From contig CAISXF010000079.1 in NCBI GenBank assembly GCA_903889445.1, positions 1-64,000 of the forward strand: 64,000 bases of DNA, given 5' to 3'. Positions 1 through 9,418 of this stretch are shown in pieces. Under the pieces are notes generated by a model that made no database searches, had not been told where the DNA came from, and was given only the letters and a program-made list of their open reading frames with translations. The first letter of the stretch is position 1. Every line of letters starts with the position of its first letter. This DNA is from an uncultured Pseudomonadota bacterium (GTDB taxonomy: Bacteria > Pseudomonadota > Gammaproteobacteria > Methylococcales > Methylomonadaceae). A program made the position numbers and the translations under genes.

Positions 1-2
1 AC

Positions 3-77
3 GGTACATCGGCTGATGATTTTGTTGTTATAACTGGCATTTCAGCATTAACAGCGGCTGATTTTATCTTTGCATAA
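3..77 (+). CDS. C-terminal end of an RTX-like / calcium-binding repeat protein (partial)
   Basis: An open frame enters from the left edge and stops with TAA at 75-77, giving 24 residues ending in LTAADFIFA. This ending (acidic and hydrophobic, finishing in a short ..DFIFx tail) resembles the C-termini of haemolysin-type Ca2+-binding repeat proteins exported by type I secretion. That family assignment rests on the tail only. The gene converges on dapD and shares a terminator with it. Confidence 0.45.
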   Translation, partial: GTSADDFVVITGISALTAADFIFA

Positions 78-102
78 GGTTTAGTTTAGCTTTTCAAACT
101 AT

Positions 103-142
103 AAAAAACCGCCTCTCGGCTCACGCTGAGGGCGGTTTTTTG
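103..142. terminator. Bidirectional intrinsic terminator between the RTX-like gene and dapD
   Basis: AAAAAACCGCC and GGCGGTTTTTT form a strong GC stem with an A run on one side and a T run on the other, so it can act on both strands. It sits between two converging genes. Confidence 0.8.
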
Positions 143-166
143 TTGGGTAACGATTTTTGAAAACGT

Positions 167-985
167 TTAATCGCGTAACAATTCGTTAATGCCGGTTTTG
201 CTGCGCGTGCGTTCATCAACTTGCTTGATAATCACCGCGCAATACAAACTGTGCGAACCATCCGACGAAGGTAAATTCCCCGACACGACAACCGAACCCG
301 CTGGAATGCGTCCGTAAGTAATTTCACCCGTCATGCGATTGAAAATTTTGGTACTTTGACCAATATAAACGCCCATCGAAATCACACAGCCGTCTTCTAC
401 AATCACGCCTTCCACCACTTCGGAACGTGCGCCAATAAAGCAATTATCGCCAATAATCGTTGGATTCGCTTGCAACGGTTCTAATACGCCGCCGATGCCC
501 ACGCCGCCTGACAAATGCACGTTTTTACCGATTTGAGCGCACGAACCGACCGTCACCCAAGTATCGACCATTGTTCCCGTGTCAATATATGCGCCGATGT
601 TGACGTAAGACGGCATCAAAATAACGCTCGACCCGATAAATGAACCGTGACGCGCCACGGCATTTGGCACCACTCGCACACCGGCGGTGGCAAAATCGGC
701 TTCGCTATACGTTGAAAACTTGCTTTCGACTTTGTCGTAATAACGGGTGTTTCCGCCGTCCATTAAACGGTTGTCGTTGATTCGGAACGACAATAAAACC
801 GCTTTTTTCAACCATTGATGCGTCACCCAATCGCCGTCGATTTTTTCAGCGACGCGCACAATCCCCTTATCAAGTAGGTTAATCGTTTCGGTGACGGCTT
901 CGCGGACTTCAGGAGTGGCGTTTGCAGGGGTGATTTCAGCGCGGTTTTCAAATGCGGCGTTAATGATATTTTCTAAATTGGTCAT
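167..985 (-). CDS. dapD: 2,3,4,5-tetrahydropyridine-2,6-dicarboxylate N-succinyltransferase
   Basis: DapD succinylates tetrahydrodipicolinate with succinyl-CoA in the lysine / meso-diaminopimelate pathway in the cytoplasm. The 272-residue length is normal for the family. The middle and C-terminal half carry the left-handed beta-helix built from hexapeptide repeats (for example [35 protein letters not shown]), and the protein ends in a short helix with TGINELLRD. It lies two bases after dapC on the same strand, so the two consecutive pathway steps are probably cotranscribed from upstream of dapC. Nothing odd was seen. Confidence 0.97.
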   Translation of the reverse strand: MTNLENIINAAFENRAEITPANATPEVREAVTETINLLDKGIVRVAEKIDGDWVTHQWLKKAVLLSFRINDNRLMDGGNTRYYDKVESKFSTYSEADFATAGVRVVPNAVARHGSFIGSSVILMPSYVNIGAYIDTGTMVDTWVTVGSCAQIGKNVHLSGGVGIGGVLEPLQANPTIIGDNCFIGARSEVVEGVIVEDGCVISMGVYIGQSTKIFNRMTGEITYGRIPAGSVVVSGNLPSSDGSHSLYCAVIIKQVDERTRSKTGINELLRD

Positions 986-987
986 GA

Positions 988-2181
988 TTATTTTGGTAAA
1001 GAGTTAATGAAATTTTTAATGCGTTTTGCCGCTTCAATACATTCTGCAAGTGGCGCGACTAGGGCAATTCTAACATGATTCGCAGCTGGATTTACGCCTT
1101 CAAATTCACGCGATAAAAAACTTCCTGGCAAAACCGTGACGTTTTCTTGAGCAAAAAGCTGTTGCGTAAAATCGGTGTCTGAAATCGATGTTTTAAGCCA
1201 AATATAAAAACTCGCGGGTGGTTTTTGAATTTCGCAAACATCACGCAAAATTTCAACAAACGCCGCGAATTTTTCACGATACAAACGTCGATTTTCGACA
1301 ACATGCGCTTCATCTTGCCACGCCGCAATGCTCGCGTATTGCGTCGGAACTGACATCGCGCAACCGTGATAAGTTCGATACGCAAAATAATGTTTCAAAA
1401 TTTCCGCGTCACCCGCGACAAATCCCGACCGCAAACCCGCGCAATTTGAGCGTTTCGACAAACTGTGAAATACCACACAACGTTTGAATTCACGATTGCC
1501 CATTTTTGCCGCAACTTCCAAAAGTCCAACGGGCGGATTCGCTTCGTCGTCGTACAATTCGCTGTAACATTCGTCGGACGCAATCACGAAATCGTATTTT
1601 TCAGCCAACGTTAAAACGGTTTCAAAATCTGCCGCGCTCATCACTGAACCGCTAGGATTCGCGGGCGAACAAATATAAAGCAATTGGCAACGTTGCCAAA
1701 CGTCAGCGGGAACGGCGGCAAAATCAGGCAAATAATTCGTTTCGGCTGTGGTGTTTAAAAAATACGGTTCTGCGCCCGCCAGTAAAGCCGCGCCTTCGTA
1801 GATTTGATAAAACGGATTTGGCATGACGACGAGCGAGTTTTTCGACGCATCAATCACACATTGCGCGAATGAAAATAACGCTTCGCGCGTGCCATTCACG
1901 GGCAAAACTTGAGTTTCAGGATTCACGTCGCAGGCAAAACGTTTTTCTAACCAATCTGCAATCGCTTCACGCAATTGTGGAATGCCTTTGGTAGTCGGAT
2001 AATTTGAAATGCTGTTGAGATTTTCAATCAAAACATCTTTGATAAAGGACGGCGTGGTGTGCGCGGGTTCGCCAATCGACAGCGTAATCGACGATTTATT
2101 CGCAGGCGGAATAATGCCTTTTTTTAGCTGTGCGAGTTTTTCAAATGGATACGGATGTAATTTTTTTAAATTTGGATTCAT
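988..2181 (-). CDS. dapC: Succinyldiaminopimelate transaminase
   Basis: A fold-type I PLP aminotransferase of 397 residues that transfers the amino group to N-succinyl-2-amino-6-ketopimelate, the step after DapD. The start [16 protein letters not shown] is characteristic of DapC. The PLP lysine lies in SLSKR, with [10 protein letters not shown] and SDECYSELY as the other cofactor-contact segments. It overlaps nothing, and dapD follows after two bases, which supports DapC over a generic aspartate aminotransferase. Confidence 0.93.
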   Translation of the reverse strand: MNPNLKKLHPYPFEKLAQLKKGIIPPANKSSITLSIGEPAHTTPSFIKDVLIENLNSISNYPTTKGIPQLREAIADWLEKRFACDVNPETQVLPVNGTREALFSFAQCVIDASKNSLVVMPNPFYQIYEGAALLAGAEPYFLNTTAETNYLPDFAAVPADVWQRCQLLYICSPANPSGSVMSAADFETVLTLAEKYDFVIASDECYSELYDDEANPPVGLLEVAAKMGNREFKRCVVFHSLSKRSNCAGLRSGFVAGDAEILKHYFAYRTYHGCAMSVPTQYASIAAWQDEAHVVENRRLYREKFAAFVEILRDVCEIQKPPASFYIWLKTSISDTDFTQQLFAQENVTVLPGSFLSREFEGVNPAANHVRIALVAPLAECIEAAKRIKNFINSLPK

Positions 2182-2244
2182 AGATTATTGACACCTTGGT
2201 ATTTTTTGAACACATCGCCCTTTTAAGCATTTGAGATTTTTCAT

Positions 2245-2970
2245 TTAACGCACGCCTGTTTCAGTCACAATCACCTCAATACCACTTTGTTTCAATCGCG
2301 TCCGAATCGTACTCACACTGGTCATTTGCGTATAAGGTCCCAGTTTGATGCGATACCAAATCACTTCACCCACTTTTGCCCGCTCAACCCGCGCTTCAAT
2401 GCCCATCGATTCCAAATTGGTACGCAATTTTTCCGCGTCACTTGAATTTTTAAATGAACCAGCTTGCATCATGTAAGTAATCGCCGATTTCGTGGGTGTT
2501 TCAGCGGGAATCTTGGATGTAGTCACGTCAACTGGTGTTTCAGTTGGTGGATTCACTCGTTCCGCATGGGTTCGCATCACAATTTCATGATCTGGCACAA
2601 CGATTTCTTTGTCTTGCAAAATCGTATAAAAATCAAACTGCGGCATCACCCCATTTTCTAATTCCGTGGCGGCTTCGGGCGATAAATTAACATCTGGCGG
2701 TTGTTCCAATTTTTCAACCGTTTCGGGCGATAAACCTGATGAAATATTGGGTTTTGCGACTGGATAAATAGGTGTAACAGGCGCAGTGATTAGATTTTGG
2801 GGGAAATTCTGTTTCAGTTTTTTCAACCCATTACTTTTCAAATACACGCCCAAAACTACTAAACTAATCAGCAAGCCAGTAAGCAACATCCACTTAAACG
2901 CGCCACCCGACTTTTTAGGTGGGCGTTTGCGCGAATTTCTGTTGCGATTTGTACGATGTTGACTGGTCAT
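2245..2970 (-). CDS. SPOR-domain cell-division protein, FtsN-like
   Basis: The 241-residue protein has a basic cytoplasmic N-terminus rich in Arg/Lys (residues 1-26) and one membrane segment at about 27-44 (MLLTGLLISLVVLGVYL). A Pro-rich periplasmic linker follows, then a C-terminal SPOR domain at about 163-241 (YMMQAGSFKNSSDAEKLR ... WYRIKLGPY). SPOR domains bind denuded septal peptidoglycan. The topology matches FtsN, and an argS-SPOR arrangement is common in gammaproteobacteria. Its ATG follows the argS stop with no gap. FtsN identity is inferred from layout and position, since the essential FtsN segments are too divergent to call by eye. Confidence 0.8.
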   Translation of the reverse strand: MTSQHRTNRNRNSRKRPPKKSGGAFKWMLLTGLLISLVVLGVYLKSNGLKKLKQNFPQNLITAPVTPIYPVAKPNISSGLSPETVEKLEQPPDVNLSPEAATELENGVMPQFDFYTILQDKEIVVPDHEIVMRTHAERVNPPTETPVDVTTSKIPAETPTKSAITYMMQAGSFKNSSDAEKLRTNLESMGIEARVERAKVGEVIWYRIKLGPYTQMTSVSTIRTRLKQSGIEVIVTETGVR

Positions 2971-4728
2971 TTACATCGCTTCAGGTGCGCTAATACCTAA
3001 CAACGTCAAGCCATTCACCAACACTTGCTGAATGGCAGCAATTAAATTCAAGCGTGCATTTCGCACCGTGTCGTTCTCGACTAAAAATTGATGCGCGTTG
3101 TAATAAGTATGAAAATCGGTCGCCAATTGACGCAAATAGTTAATGATTAAATGCGGTTCATATTGCGTCGCCGCGCGTTCAATGACTTCGGGATAACGCG
3201 CCAACGTCGTCAATAATGCGGTTTCGTGTTCGGCAGTCAATTCGGCTAAATTCGCCATTCCCAACGCCATATCTTGAGTGAAACCTTTCTCACCCAATTG
3301 ACGGAACACGCTGCAAACTCTGGCGTGCGCGTATTGAACGTAGAAAACAGGATTTTCGTTTGATTTGGATTTCGCGAGTTCTAAATCGAAATCCATGTGT
3401 TGTTCGGAACGGCGCATAACGTAGAAAAATCGTGCGGCATCTCTGCCCACTTCGTCGCGCAATTCTCGCAACGTCACGAATTCGCCAGAGCGCGTGGACA
3501 TGGACACTTTTTCTGTGCCGCGCCACAAATTCGCAAACTGAACCAATAAAACATTTAACTTCGTTTGGTCTGCGCCCAAAGCCGTCAACGCCGCTCGAAC
3601 TCGCGCAATATAACCGTGATGATCCGCGCCCCAAATGTCGATTAACACGTCAAAACCGCGTTCTAATTTGTTCCAATGATAGGCAATATCCGACGCAAAA
3701 TAAGTATATTGACCATTGTCACGAATCACCACGCGGTCTTTTTCGTCGCCCAATTCGCTCGATTTAAACCACGTCGCACCGTCTTTTTCGTACAAATAAT
3801 TATTCGATTTTAAAACCGCCAATGACTTTTCAATTGAACCGTCGTCCATCAACGAACGTTCTGAAAACCATTGATTATACGTCGTGCCAAATTCGGCTAA
3901 ATCGTCTTTGATGTCGCTTAAAATATCGTTCAAACCAGCGTCAAAAACCACACTATAACCGTCGCCCAATAATGCTTTTGCACGCAAAATAAGTGCGTCG
4001 ATATAATCATCTTTATCGCCGCCTTCGGGTTCGTCGAGCGGTAAATCAGCAAAAACGGTTGCCGTTGAATGTGAATAATTTTTGCCGTGAAATTCAACTA
4101 ATTTTTGAGCAATATCGCGCACATAGTCGCCCCGATAAGCGTTGCTCGGGAACGTAAATGTTTCGCCGCAGGCTTCTAAATAGCGCAACCAAACGCTGGT
4201 CGCTAAAATGTCCATTTGTCGTCCAGCATCGTTGACGTAGTATTCACGATGCACTTCAAAACCCGTCGCCGTTAATAAATTTCCCATCACCGAACCATAC
4301 GCCGCGCCGCGTCCGTGACCAACATGCAGCGGGCCAGTAGGATTGGCGGACACAAATTCAACTTGAACTTTTTTGCCCGCGCCGATTTGGCTTTTGCCGA
4401 AATTTTCGCCCGCTGTTTGAATATCGGCAATCACTTGATATTGCGCGTTGGAATTCATGAAAAAATTGATAAATCCTGCGCCCGCAATTTCCACTTTTAA
4501 AATCGCTTCGTTTATGGGTAATGCGGCAATAATTTGTTCCGCAAGTTGGCGCGGATTGGTTTTGGTTGGTTTTGCCAACATCAATGCGATATTCGTAGCA
4601 AAATCACCGTGCGCCGTGTCGCGGGTGCGTTCAATGTGAACCGTAGGATTTAAATCGACGGGTAAAATCTCTTGCGTTTTTAATGCCGCGACAGCTTGAG
4701 AAATAAGGGTTTCGAGTTGTTTTTTCAT
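2971..4728 (-). CDS. argS: Arginyl-tRNA synthetase
   Basis: A class I aminoacyl-tRNA synthetase of 585 residues that charges tRNA-Arg. An N-terminal additional domain comes first. The HIGH-type motif appears in [21 protein letters not shown], and the C-terminal anticodon-binding DALR domain ends in [12 protein letters not shown]. The KMSKS loop has the usual ArgS form [11 protein letters not shown], in which the family often lacks a canonical lysine pair. The length is typical. The SPOR gene follows directly. Confidence 0.97.
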   Translation of the reverse strand: MKKQLETLISQAVAALKTQEILPVDLNPTVHIERTRDTAHGDFATNIALMLAKPTKTNPRQLAEQIIAALPINEAILKVEIAGAGFINFFMNSNAQYQVIADIQTAGENFGKSQIGAGKKVQVEFVSANPTGPLHVGHGRGAAYGSVMGNLLTATGFEVHREYYVNDAGRQMDILATSVWLRYLEACGETFTFPSNAYRGDYVRDIAQKLVEFHGKNYSHSTATVFADLPLDEPEGGDKDDYIDALILRAKALLGDGYSVVFDAGLNDILSDIKDDLAEFGTTYNQWFSERSLMDDGSIEKSLAVLKSNNYLYEKDGATWFKSSELGDEKDRVVIRDNGQYTYFASDIAYHWNKLERGFDVLIDIWGADHHGYIARVRAALTALGADQTKLNVLLVQFANLWRGTEKVSMSTRSGEFVTLRELRDEVGRDAARFFYVMRRSEQHMDFDLELAKSKSNENPVFYVQYAHARVCSVFRQLGEKGFTQDMALGMANLAELTAEHETALLTTLARYPEVIERAATQYEPHLIINYLRQLATDFHTYYNAHQFLVENDTVRNARLNLIAAIQQVLVNGLTLLGISAPEAM

Positions 4729-4781
4729 GGTGTCACAAATAGTCTAAAAATTAGGGCGCATTATCCATTAAAGTGACTGAT

Positions 4782-5483
4782 TTATCCATTATCACGATTT
4801 AACCGTATTTGAGCGCGTTCGATTTCGGTTTGCGCGACTTTATCACGCAAATAAACGGGCTGTGCGAATTCCGCCGCCACGCCTAAACCGCGTTGAAAAC
4901 CGTAAACGCCCAATTCTGCAATCGTGCTGGATTGCGGCAAAACGTCGCTTTCAATTTGCGTGACGAAACCTTCTGTTTTCAACAATAACTCTTCTTTGTA
5001 AACGCGCCAACCTGAACCCATTCCCAGCGCGGATTGTGCTGGAAATTCAATTTGTTCAACGGGTAAAACCGCTTCTTTGCCGACTAATTCCATAAAACCG
5101 TCGGCGTTTCGTTGATAAACACCCCAAAAAATTTCGCCAATGCGTGCGTCGATAGCAACAAAAGCGCGTTCGGGTAATCGATTTTGCGCCAATGCGGCAA
5201 GCGTTGAAACGGGAACAACGGGCAAATCCGCGCCAAACGCCAAACCTTGAACTACGCCGGTTGCAATGCGTAAACCGGTGAATGAACCCGGACCGCAACC
5301 AAACGCCAGCGCGTCGAGTTGTGACAATTTTAATTCGGCTTCCGCGAGCAATGATTCAATCATTGGCAATAATAATTTCGTGTGCGCTTTGGGTGTGATT
5401 TCAAAACGTTGCCGAATTTCACCGTCGATAAATAGCGCGGCAGAGCAGGCTTCGGTGGAGGTGTCGAGTGCGAGTAATTTCAT
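4782..5483 (-). CDS. tsaB: tRNA threonylcarbamoyladenosine biosynthesis protein TsaB
   Basis: TsaB is the non-catalytic partner of TsaD in the bacterial t6A complex that modifies ANN-decoding tRNAs. The 233-residue length is standard. The ASKHA-fold start MKLLALDTSTEACSAAL and the GPGSFTGLRIA signature are intact. The neighbour tsaD is not in the window. Downstream of it, at 5541-5619, lies a stranded copy of another gene's 3' end. Confidence 0.95.
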   Translation of the reverse strand: MKLLALDTSTEACSAALFIDGEIRQRFEITPKAHTKLLLPMIESLLAEAELKLSQLDALAFGCGPGSFTGLRIATGVVQGLAFGADLPVVPVSTLAALAQNRLPERAFVAIDARIGEIFWGVYQRNADGFMELVGKEAVLPVEQIEFPAQSALGMGSGWRVYKEELLLKTEGFVTQIESDVLPQSSTIAELGVYGFQRGLGVAAEFAQPVYLRDKVAQTEIERAQIRLNRDNG

Positions 5484-5540
5484 AATTTTGCCTTCAGAGT
5501 GATGCGTGACGAAGGTTTAGTGTGGGTGTTTAAATTCTCG

Positions 5541-5619
5541 TTCATTTCCAAATACTCACAATGTTGGTGAAATCATCTGTCCATGCCGGCATATCGAAAT
5601 AAAGCGGTATTTTTTGCCA
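5541..5619 (-). repeat. 79-bp direct repeat, copy A: stranded 3' end of the MFS/spermidine-synthase-like gene
   Basis: The segment matches 9340-9418 with about nine mismatches in 79 bp by eye. Read on the minus strand it encodes WQKIPLYFDMPAWTDDFTN..IWK and a TGA stop. The intact gene at 9341-11602 ends the same way. Most differences are at third codon positions, so this copy diverged while it was still coding. It has no upstream gene body here and lies between tsaB and the VWA gene. Together with copy B it brackets the MoxR/VWA pair. Confidence 0.85.
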
Positions 5620-5639
5620 AAACAGGTTTGCGATAGTTT

Positions 5640-7280
5640 TCAAAGTACAACCACTTCGTCACTAAACTTGTCATCTATTCGTAAACCCGCACAAAGCACT
5701 GTGTAAATCGAACAATCTAACGCCGCTTTTCTGTTGTTTAGCGTTTCAACAAATTCCGTTGATAAACCACAATCGCCGTCTGAAATCATCAACACGTCCG
5801 CTTTTTGGTAGCTTTTTTGCACTTCGATGATTTCAAAAGCCCGTTTTAATGGGGTTTCAAAATCCGTCCCGCCACCGTAGCCCATTCGTAAAAATTGCAG
5901 TAAATCCGCCGCCGTCGCTTGATTGTGCATCGCAAATTCTTTCACTTGTCCCGAACTGCCAAACAACAAAACATACAACGCGCGTTTTTCTTTTTGCAAA
6001 ACCCCCGAAATTGCCAACAACAACGCTTTCGCTTTCAATAACGGTGCGCCTTCCATACTGCCCGACGTATCCAAACACGCCACAACCGCGCCCGTTCTTT
6101 TGTCGTGTGTTTCTTTTTCTTCGCGTTGCACAAATGTCGTGCCTTGCAATTCATACGTCAGCAGATTTTTTTCTAATAATCGTGCGTAAAACAGCATTTC
6201 CAGCGTTTCATCTTCTAAATTCAACAATTCGCTCGGCAACACGCGCATTAAATCATCGCTACGGTGTGTGCCATGCACTTCACTTTTGCTACGTTCTGGA
6301 ATGCGTTTTTGTTTTTTCTTTTCTTCCGAAATGTAATCACGCCCCATTTTTCGCACTAATTCTTTGATTCGTGCGTTGTCTTTGAGCGTATTCGCTAACG
6401 CCGCAAAATCTTCATTCAAATTTTTAAGTTGTGCGTAGGAAAAACCCGCGTCTGGGCATTGGGCGAGAAAGTGTTTTACTTCTTCATATTTCGTTGAAAT
6501 GTCAGTCAATGTTTGTCGAAAAACGGTCAATCGTTTGCGAACAGAATCGGGGATATTTTCATCTGAAATTTCCGTTTCGTATTCTTGCGTTGCCGCAAGT
6601 TCTTGGCGGATTTGTTCAATACTTTGCGAATTTAACGGCTGATTTTCAAAATAATCATTGATGGCTTGCCAATCAGGTTCGGGCGTTTCTTCCCGTTCAT
6701 TTTCGTTTTCCCAATCCCACAATCGCCATTTTGTAGCCCCCAATTTCTTACGCGCCGCACTTTTCAACGCGCCAATGGTCGGTTCCCATGTTCCATTTAT
6801 TTCAAACAAGCCGCTTAAAAATCCGCCTTGATAACCCGATTCAGCGTAATTCACGCATTTTTCAGAAAATTGATGGCAATTTTTTACCACCAATCCATAA
6901 AATGACCGTTCGCCTAAATGTCCAACTGCGCCAGCCGAAACCGTTTCATGTCCCACCGCGCCACGATTGTCAGAAGACACATAAATTTTGCGTCCCAATT
7001 TACTTTTTGACGTGAAATCGCGTGCGTCACTTTGTTGCACTTGGCTTTCTGCTAAACCTTCCACCACGATATTTGAAATTTTACCGTCGCCTGTGTAAAT
7101 GCCAGAATGCTCAACCAACACCCACAAATCACAATACAACACGCTTCCCGCAACAGGTGTCACTTTTTCTCGAAAATAATTGTCGATGAAATACTTCATT
7201 GGTTTCAAGCCAACATAAGCGGCTGAAAATAAACCGCTTCCAATTTTCGATGCGGCATTCGCTAAAAACGAAAACATCAC
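5640..7280 (-). CDS. LRAT-like domain fused to a ViaA-type VWA protein
   Basis: Residues 1 to about 150 resemble an LRAT/NlpC-P60 (papain-like) fold: a candidate catalytic His58 in VEHSGIY and Cys135 in VVKNCHQF, the circularly permuted order seen in LRAT-family acyltransferases and hydrolases. Residues 190-390 are charged and helical. Residues about 395-546 form a VWA domain with an intact MIDAS DTSGS (404-408) and a GGGTDF motif, closest in style to ViaA, the partner of RavA. It lies six bases after the MoxR-type ATPase gene on the same strand, as in other MoxR-VWA pairs. The natural reading is an ATPase that remodels or loads a VWA-linked enzyme. The catalytic role of the LRAT-like part is inferred from the His/Cys motifs only. 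No signal peptide is evident. Confidence 0.75.
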   Translation of the reverse strand: MMFSFLANAASKIGSGLFSAAYVGLKPMKYFIDNYFREKVTPVAGSVLYCDLWVLVEHSGIYTGDGKISNIVVEGLAESQVQQSDARDFTSKSKLGRKIYVSSDNRGAVGHETVSAGAVGHLGERSFYGLVVKNCHQFSEKCVNYAESGYQGGFLSGLFEINGTWEPTIGALKSAARKKLGATKWRLWDWENENEREETPEPDWQAINDYFENQPLNSQSIEQIRQELAATQEYETEISDENIPDSVRKRLTVFRQTLTDISTKYEEVKHFLAQCPDAGFSYAQLKNLNEDFAALANTLKDNARIKELVRKMGRDYISEEKKKQKRIPERSKSEVHGTHRSDDLMRVLPSELLNLEDETLEMLFYARLLEKNLLTYELQGTTFVQREEKETHDKRTGAVVACLDTSGSMEGAPLLKAKALLLAISGVLQKEKRALYVLLFGSSGQVKEFAMHNQATAADLLQFLRMGYGGGTDFETPLKRAFEIIEVQKSYQKADVLMISDGDCGLSTEFVETLNNRKAALDCSIYTVLCAGLRIDDKFSDEVVVL

Positions 7281-7286
7281 AACTCC

Positions 7287-9344
7287 TTACAACCAAACGT
7301 TATTGCGAATTTGTTGTAACAATAAATCTTCCATGCCTGTGTTGTTTTGTGTGGCGGGTTTTGATGTTGCGGTTGTTGATAAATTTCGTAATGCAGGACG
7401 ATTATTTGCATCGTCCCATTCCCAGATATTTTCAAAATCCCAACCCAAAGTCAGTTCATGATAACGTTGATTAAACATCGCGGCTGCCAACGTTTTGCCA
7501 TCTTTTCCAGCGGCATCATCACTGCCTTTGTACTGTGAATCAACTAGTAAAATAGTATCAATGGCAGCATTGTTTTTTAATGTGGGTTTTAATGTTTTGT
7601 GAGCAATACGAGAAAAATTTTTATCTCTAGTCGTGCTGAAGGCTCTCATGTTGGGGAATGTATCGCTCATTTTCACTGTAAGCACACCAACTGAACAATT
7701 TTGAATTGTGCTGTCGTTGCACATCCAAACAATCCCGCCAAAATTTGAACGTAGATGTTGTTGAATAATACCTGTTACAAAACAACGTTCCACACGGCTA
7801 TTTTTAGTCACCCTCTGTGCAATACATCCTAAAGAAGTCTCACCCAAAAGACTTACATTTATATCCACCGCGCAATCTACTATTTTGCAATCAATCGCAT
7901 TTCCTACTAAATTTGATTTAGCGTTGCATTCACTAATTTGGCAATTAGTAGCAGTATCTGATACCAAATTCTTATGTACTTCACATTGACTAATCTGACA
8001 ACCATGAGCATTAGTTACTAAACTAACATCAGATTGGCAATGTGTAATTTGGCTATCTTCTATGAACTTCGCTAAAACGCATTTTTCTAGTTTGAGATTA
8101 GAAAAGCTCGATTTTGATTGAACGTTAGAAAACACATAATTTTTTTTCAACAGGTTTTTAATCAAATGCCCATCACCATCATAATGCCCTTGAAAATCCA
8201 TCGGACTCCAATGCGTTAAACTGGCGCAATCAATATCAGCCGTTTGTTTAAAGTAATAACCTTTTGTGCCAATGTCGGGGCGGCTGATGTCCATAAAATC
8301 ATGTAACGATTGAATCAAAATCGGATCGTTTTCTGTGCCACTGCCTGAAAAACCTTTAATTTTTCCTTCGCTCTGATTCGGCACAGATTTTTTGATTTCT
8401 GATTCTTTTGTGATTTCTGCGTGCGTGGCGTTGAGAGGAACAGCGTAACTGTGTTTTTGTAACGTTTTGATGATAATGTCGCGGACTTTTTCGGCGTTAT
8501 CGTAATGATTCCACAAGCAATTCTTTAACAACATCACGTCGGATAAATCGACGGTTTGACGTTCATTCGTTGCCGCCGATACACGCAAAAGTTGAATGAT
8601 TTTTTTCAAACGACGGTCTGATAAATTTTCGCGGCGGTCTTCTTTGAAAGTGGTTTTATGTTGCGCCCAAATACTGCGAATCGCGTCAATAATTTCAGTT
8701 GGAAGGGTGACATTTTCAGCGGCTTGTTGAATGTGTGACAAATCAAGCTGGGTCAATTTTTGAAACGATGGCGCGGCGGTGTTTGCTTCAAAGAGTTTGT
8801 GTAAATTATCTTCGCGGACATAATCAACAAAACTCCGCACCAAAAAACGGTCGTACAAGGCGTTTAATTCTTCTTCGCCTGTGGGCAATTCATTTGACGC
8901 AGAAATCAACGACAACAACGGTACTTTTTGTGGCTCTGAACCGTTGTGAAAAACGCGCTCGTTTAAAATCGTGAGCAATGAATTGAGAATTGACGAACTG
9001 GCTTTGAAAATTTCATCTAAAAACGCGATTTGTACCGTTGGCAAATAACCCGCTGTGTTGCGTTTGAAACGGTCGGCTTTAAGTTCGGTAATCGACAACG
9101 GGCCAAAAATTTCTTCGGGCGTTGAAAATTTGGTCAACAGATATTCAAAATAACCTGCGTCCTGATGCGTTTCTAAAATATCCGCGACACGACGGGCAAT
9201 CATACTTTTGCCTGTTCCAGGTGGACCAATCAACACGAGATTTTCACCTGCTAACATTGTCAACAACGCGGTTTTGATGGCTTCTTCACGTTCAACTAAT
9301 CCGTGATTCATTTGAGTGAGTAATGTTTGAATCTTTTGTTTCAT
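7287..9344 (-). CDS. MoxR/RavA-type AAA+ ATPase fused to GLUG-like beta-helix repeats
   Basis: Residues about 1-300 are a MoxR-family AAA+ module: Walker A GPPGTGKS near 42-49, Walker B FLDEIF near 110, and the RavA-like segments FSTPEEIFGPLS and SASNELP. From about residue 332 the protein changes to GLUG-type repeats: GSGTENDPILI, YFKQTADIDC, FQGHYDGDGHLIKNL, then several short Cys/Ser turns, ending in LGWDFENIWEWD, the usual GLUG closing motif. Such repeats are normally found in secreted or surface beta-helix proteins. I start at ATG 9344 because it forms an ATGA overlap with the upstream gene's stop and has GGAA before it; an in-frame TTG lies at 9350. The start lies inside direct repeat copy B. 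Confidence 0.78.
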   Translation of the reverse strand: MKQKIQTLLTQMNHGLVEREEAIKTALLTMLAGENLVLIGPPGTGKSMIARRVADILETHQDAGYFEYLLTKFSTPEEIFGPLSITELKADRFKRNTAGYLPTVQIAFLDEIFKASSSILNSLLTILNERVFHNGSEPQKVPLLSLISASNELPTGEEELNALYDRFLVRSFVDYVREDNLHKLFEANTAAPSFQKLTQLDLSHIQQAAENVTLPTEIIDAIRSIWAQHKTTFKEDRRENLSDRRLKKIIQLLRVSAATNERQTVDLSDVMLLKNCLWNHYDNAEKVRDIIIKTLQKHSYAVPLNATHAEITKESEIKKSVPNQSEGKIKGFSGSGTENDPILIQSLHDFMDISRPDIGTKGYYFKQTADIDCASLTHWSPMDFQGHYDGDGHLIKNLLKKNYVFSNVQSKSSFSNLKLEKCVLAKFIEDSQITHCQSDVSLVTNAHGCQISQCEVHKNLVSDTATNCQISECNAKSNLVGNAIDCKIVDCAVDINVSLLGETSLGCIAQRVTKNSRVERCFVTGIIQQHLRSNFGGIVWMCNDSTIQNCSVGVLTVKMSDTFPNMRAFSTTRDKNFSRIAHKTLKPTLKNNAAIDTILLVDSQYKGSDDAAGKDGKTLAAAMFNQRYHELTLGWDFENIWEWDDANNRPALRNLSTTATSKPATQNNTGMEDLLLQQIRNNVWL

Positions 9345-9418
9345 TTCCAAATTCCTATAATGTTTGTGAAATCATCTGTCCACGCTGGCATATCAAAATA
9401 AAGCGGCATTTTTTGCCA
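9340..9418 (-). repeat. 79-bp direct repeat, copy B: functional 3' end of the MFS/spermidine-synthase-like gene
   Basis: This copy is the real C-terminus and stop codon of the gene at 9341-11602, and it also contains the ATG of the MoxR-type gene. It is about 89 percent identical (by eye) to 5541-5619. The two copies are in the same orientation and about 3.8 kb apart. Confidence 0.85.

Noticed and set aside
849-985. dapD start could be moved downstream to shorten the N-terminus
   Set aside because: The N-terminal helical region is normal for DapD, and the two-base gap to dapC fits the annotated start.
5640-7280. Plain RavA-ViaA pair
   Set aside because: ViaA lacks the N-terminal His/Cys domain seen here and RavA lacks the GLUG-like repeats, so the pair is related but distinct.
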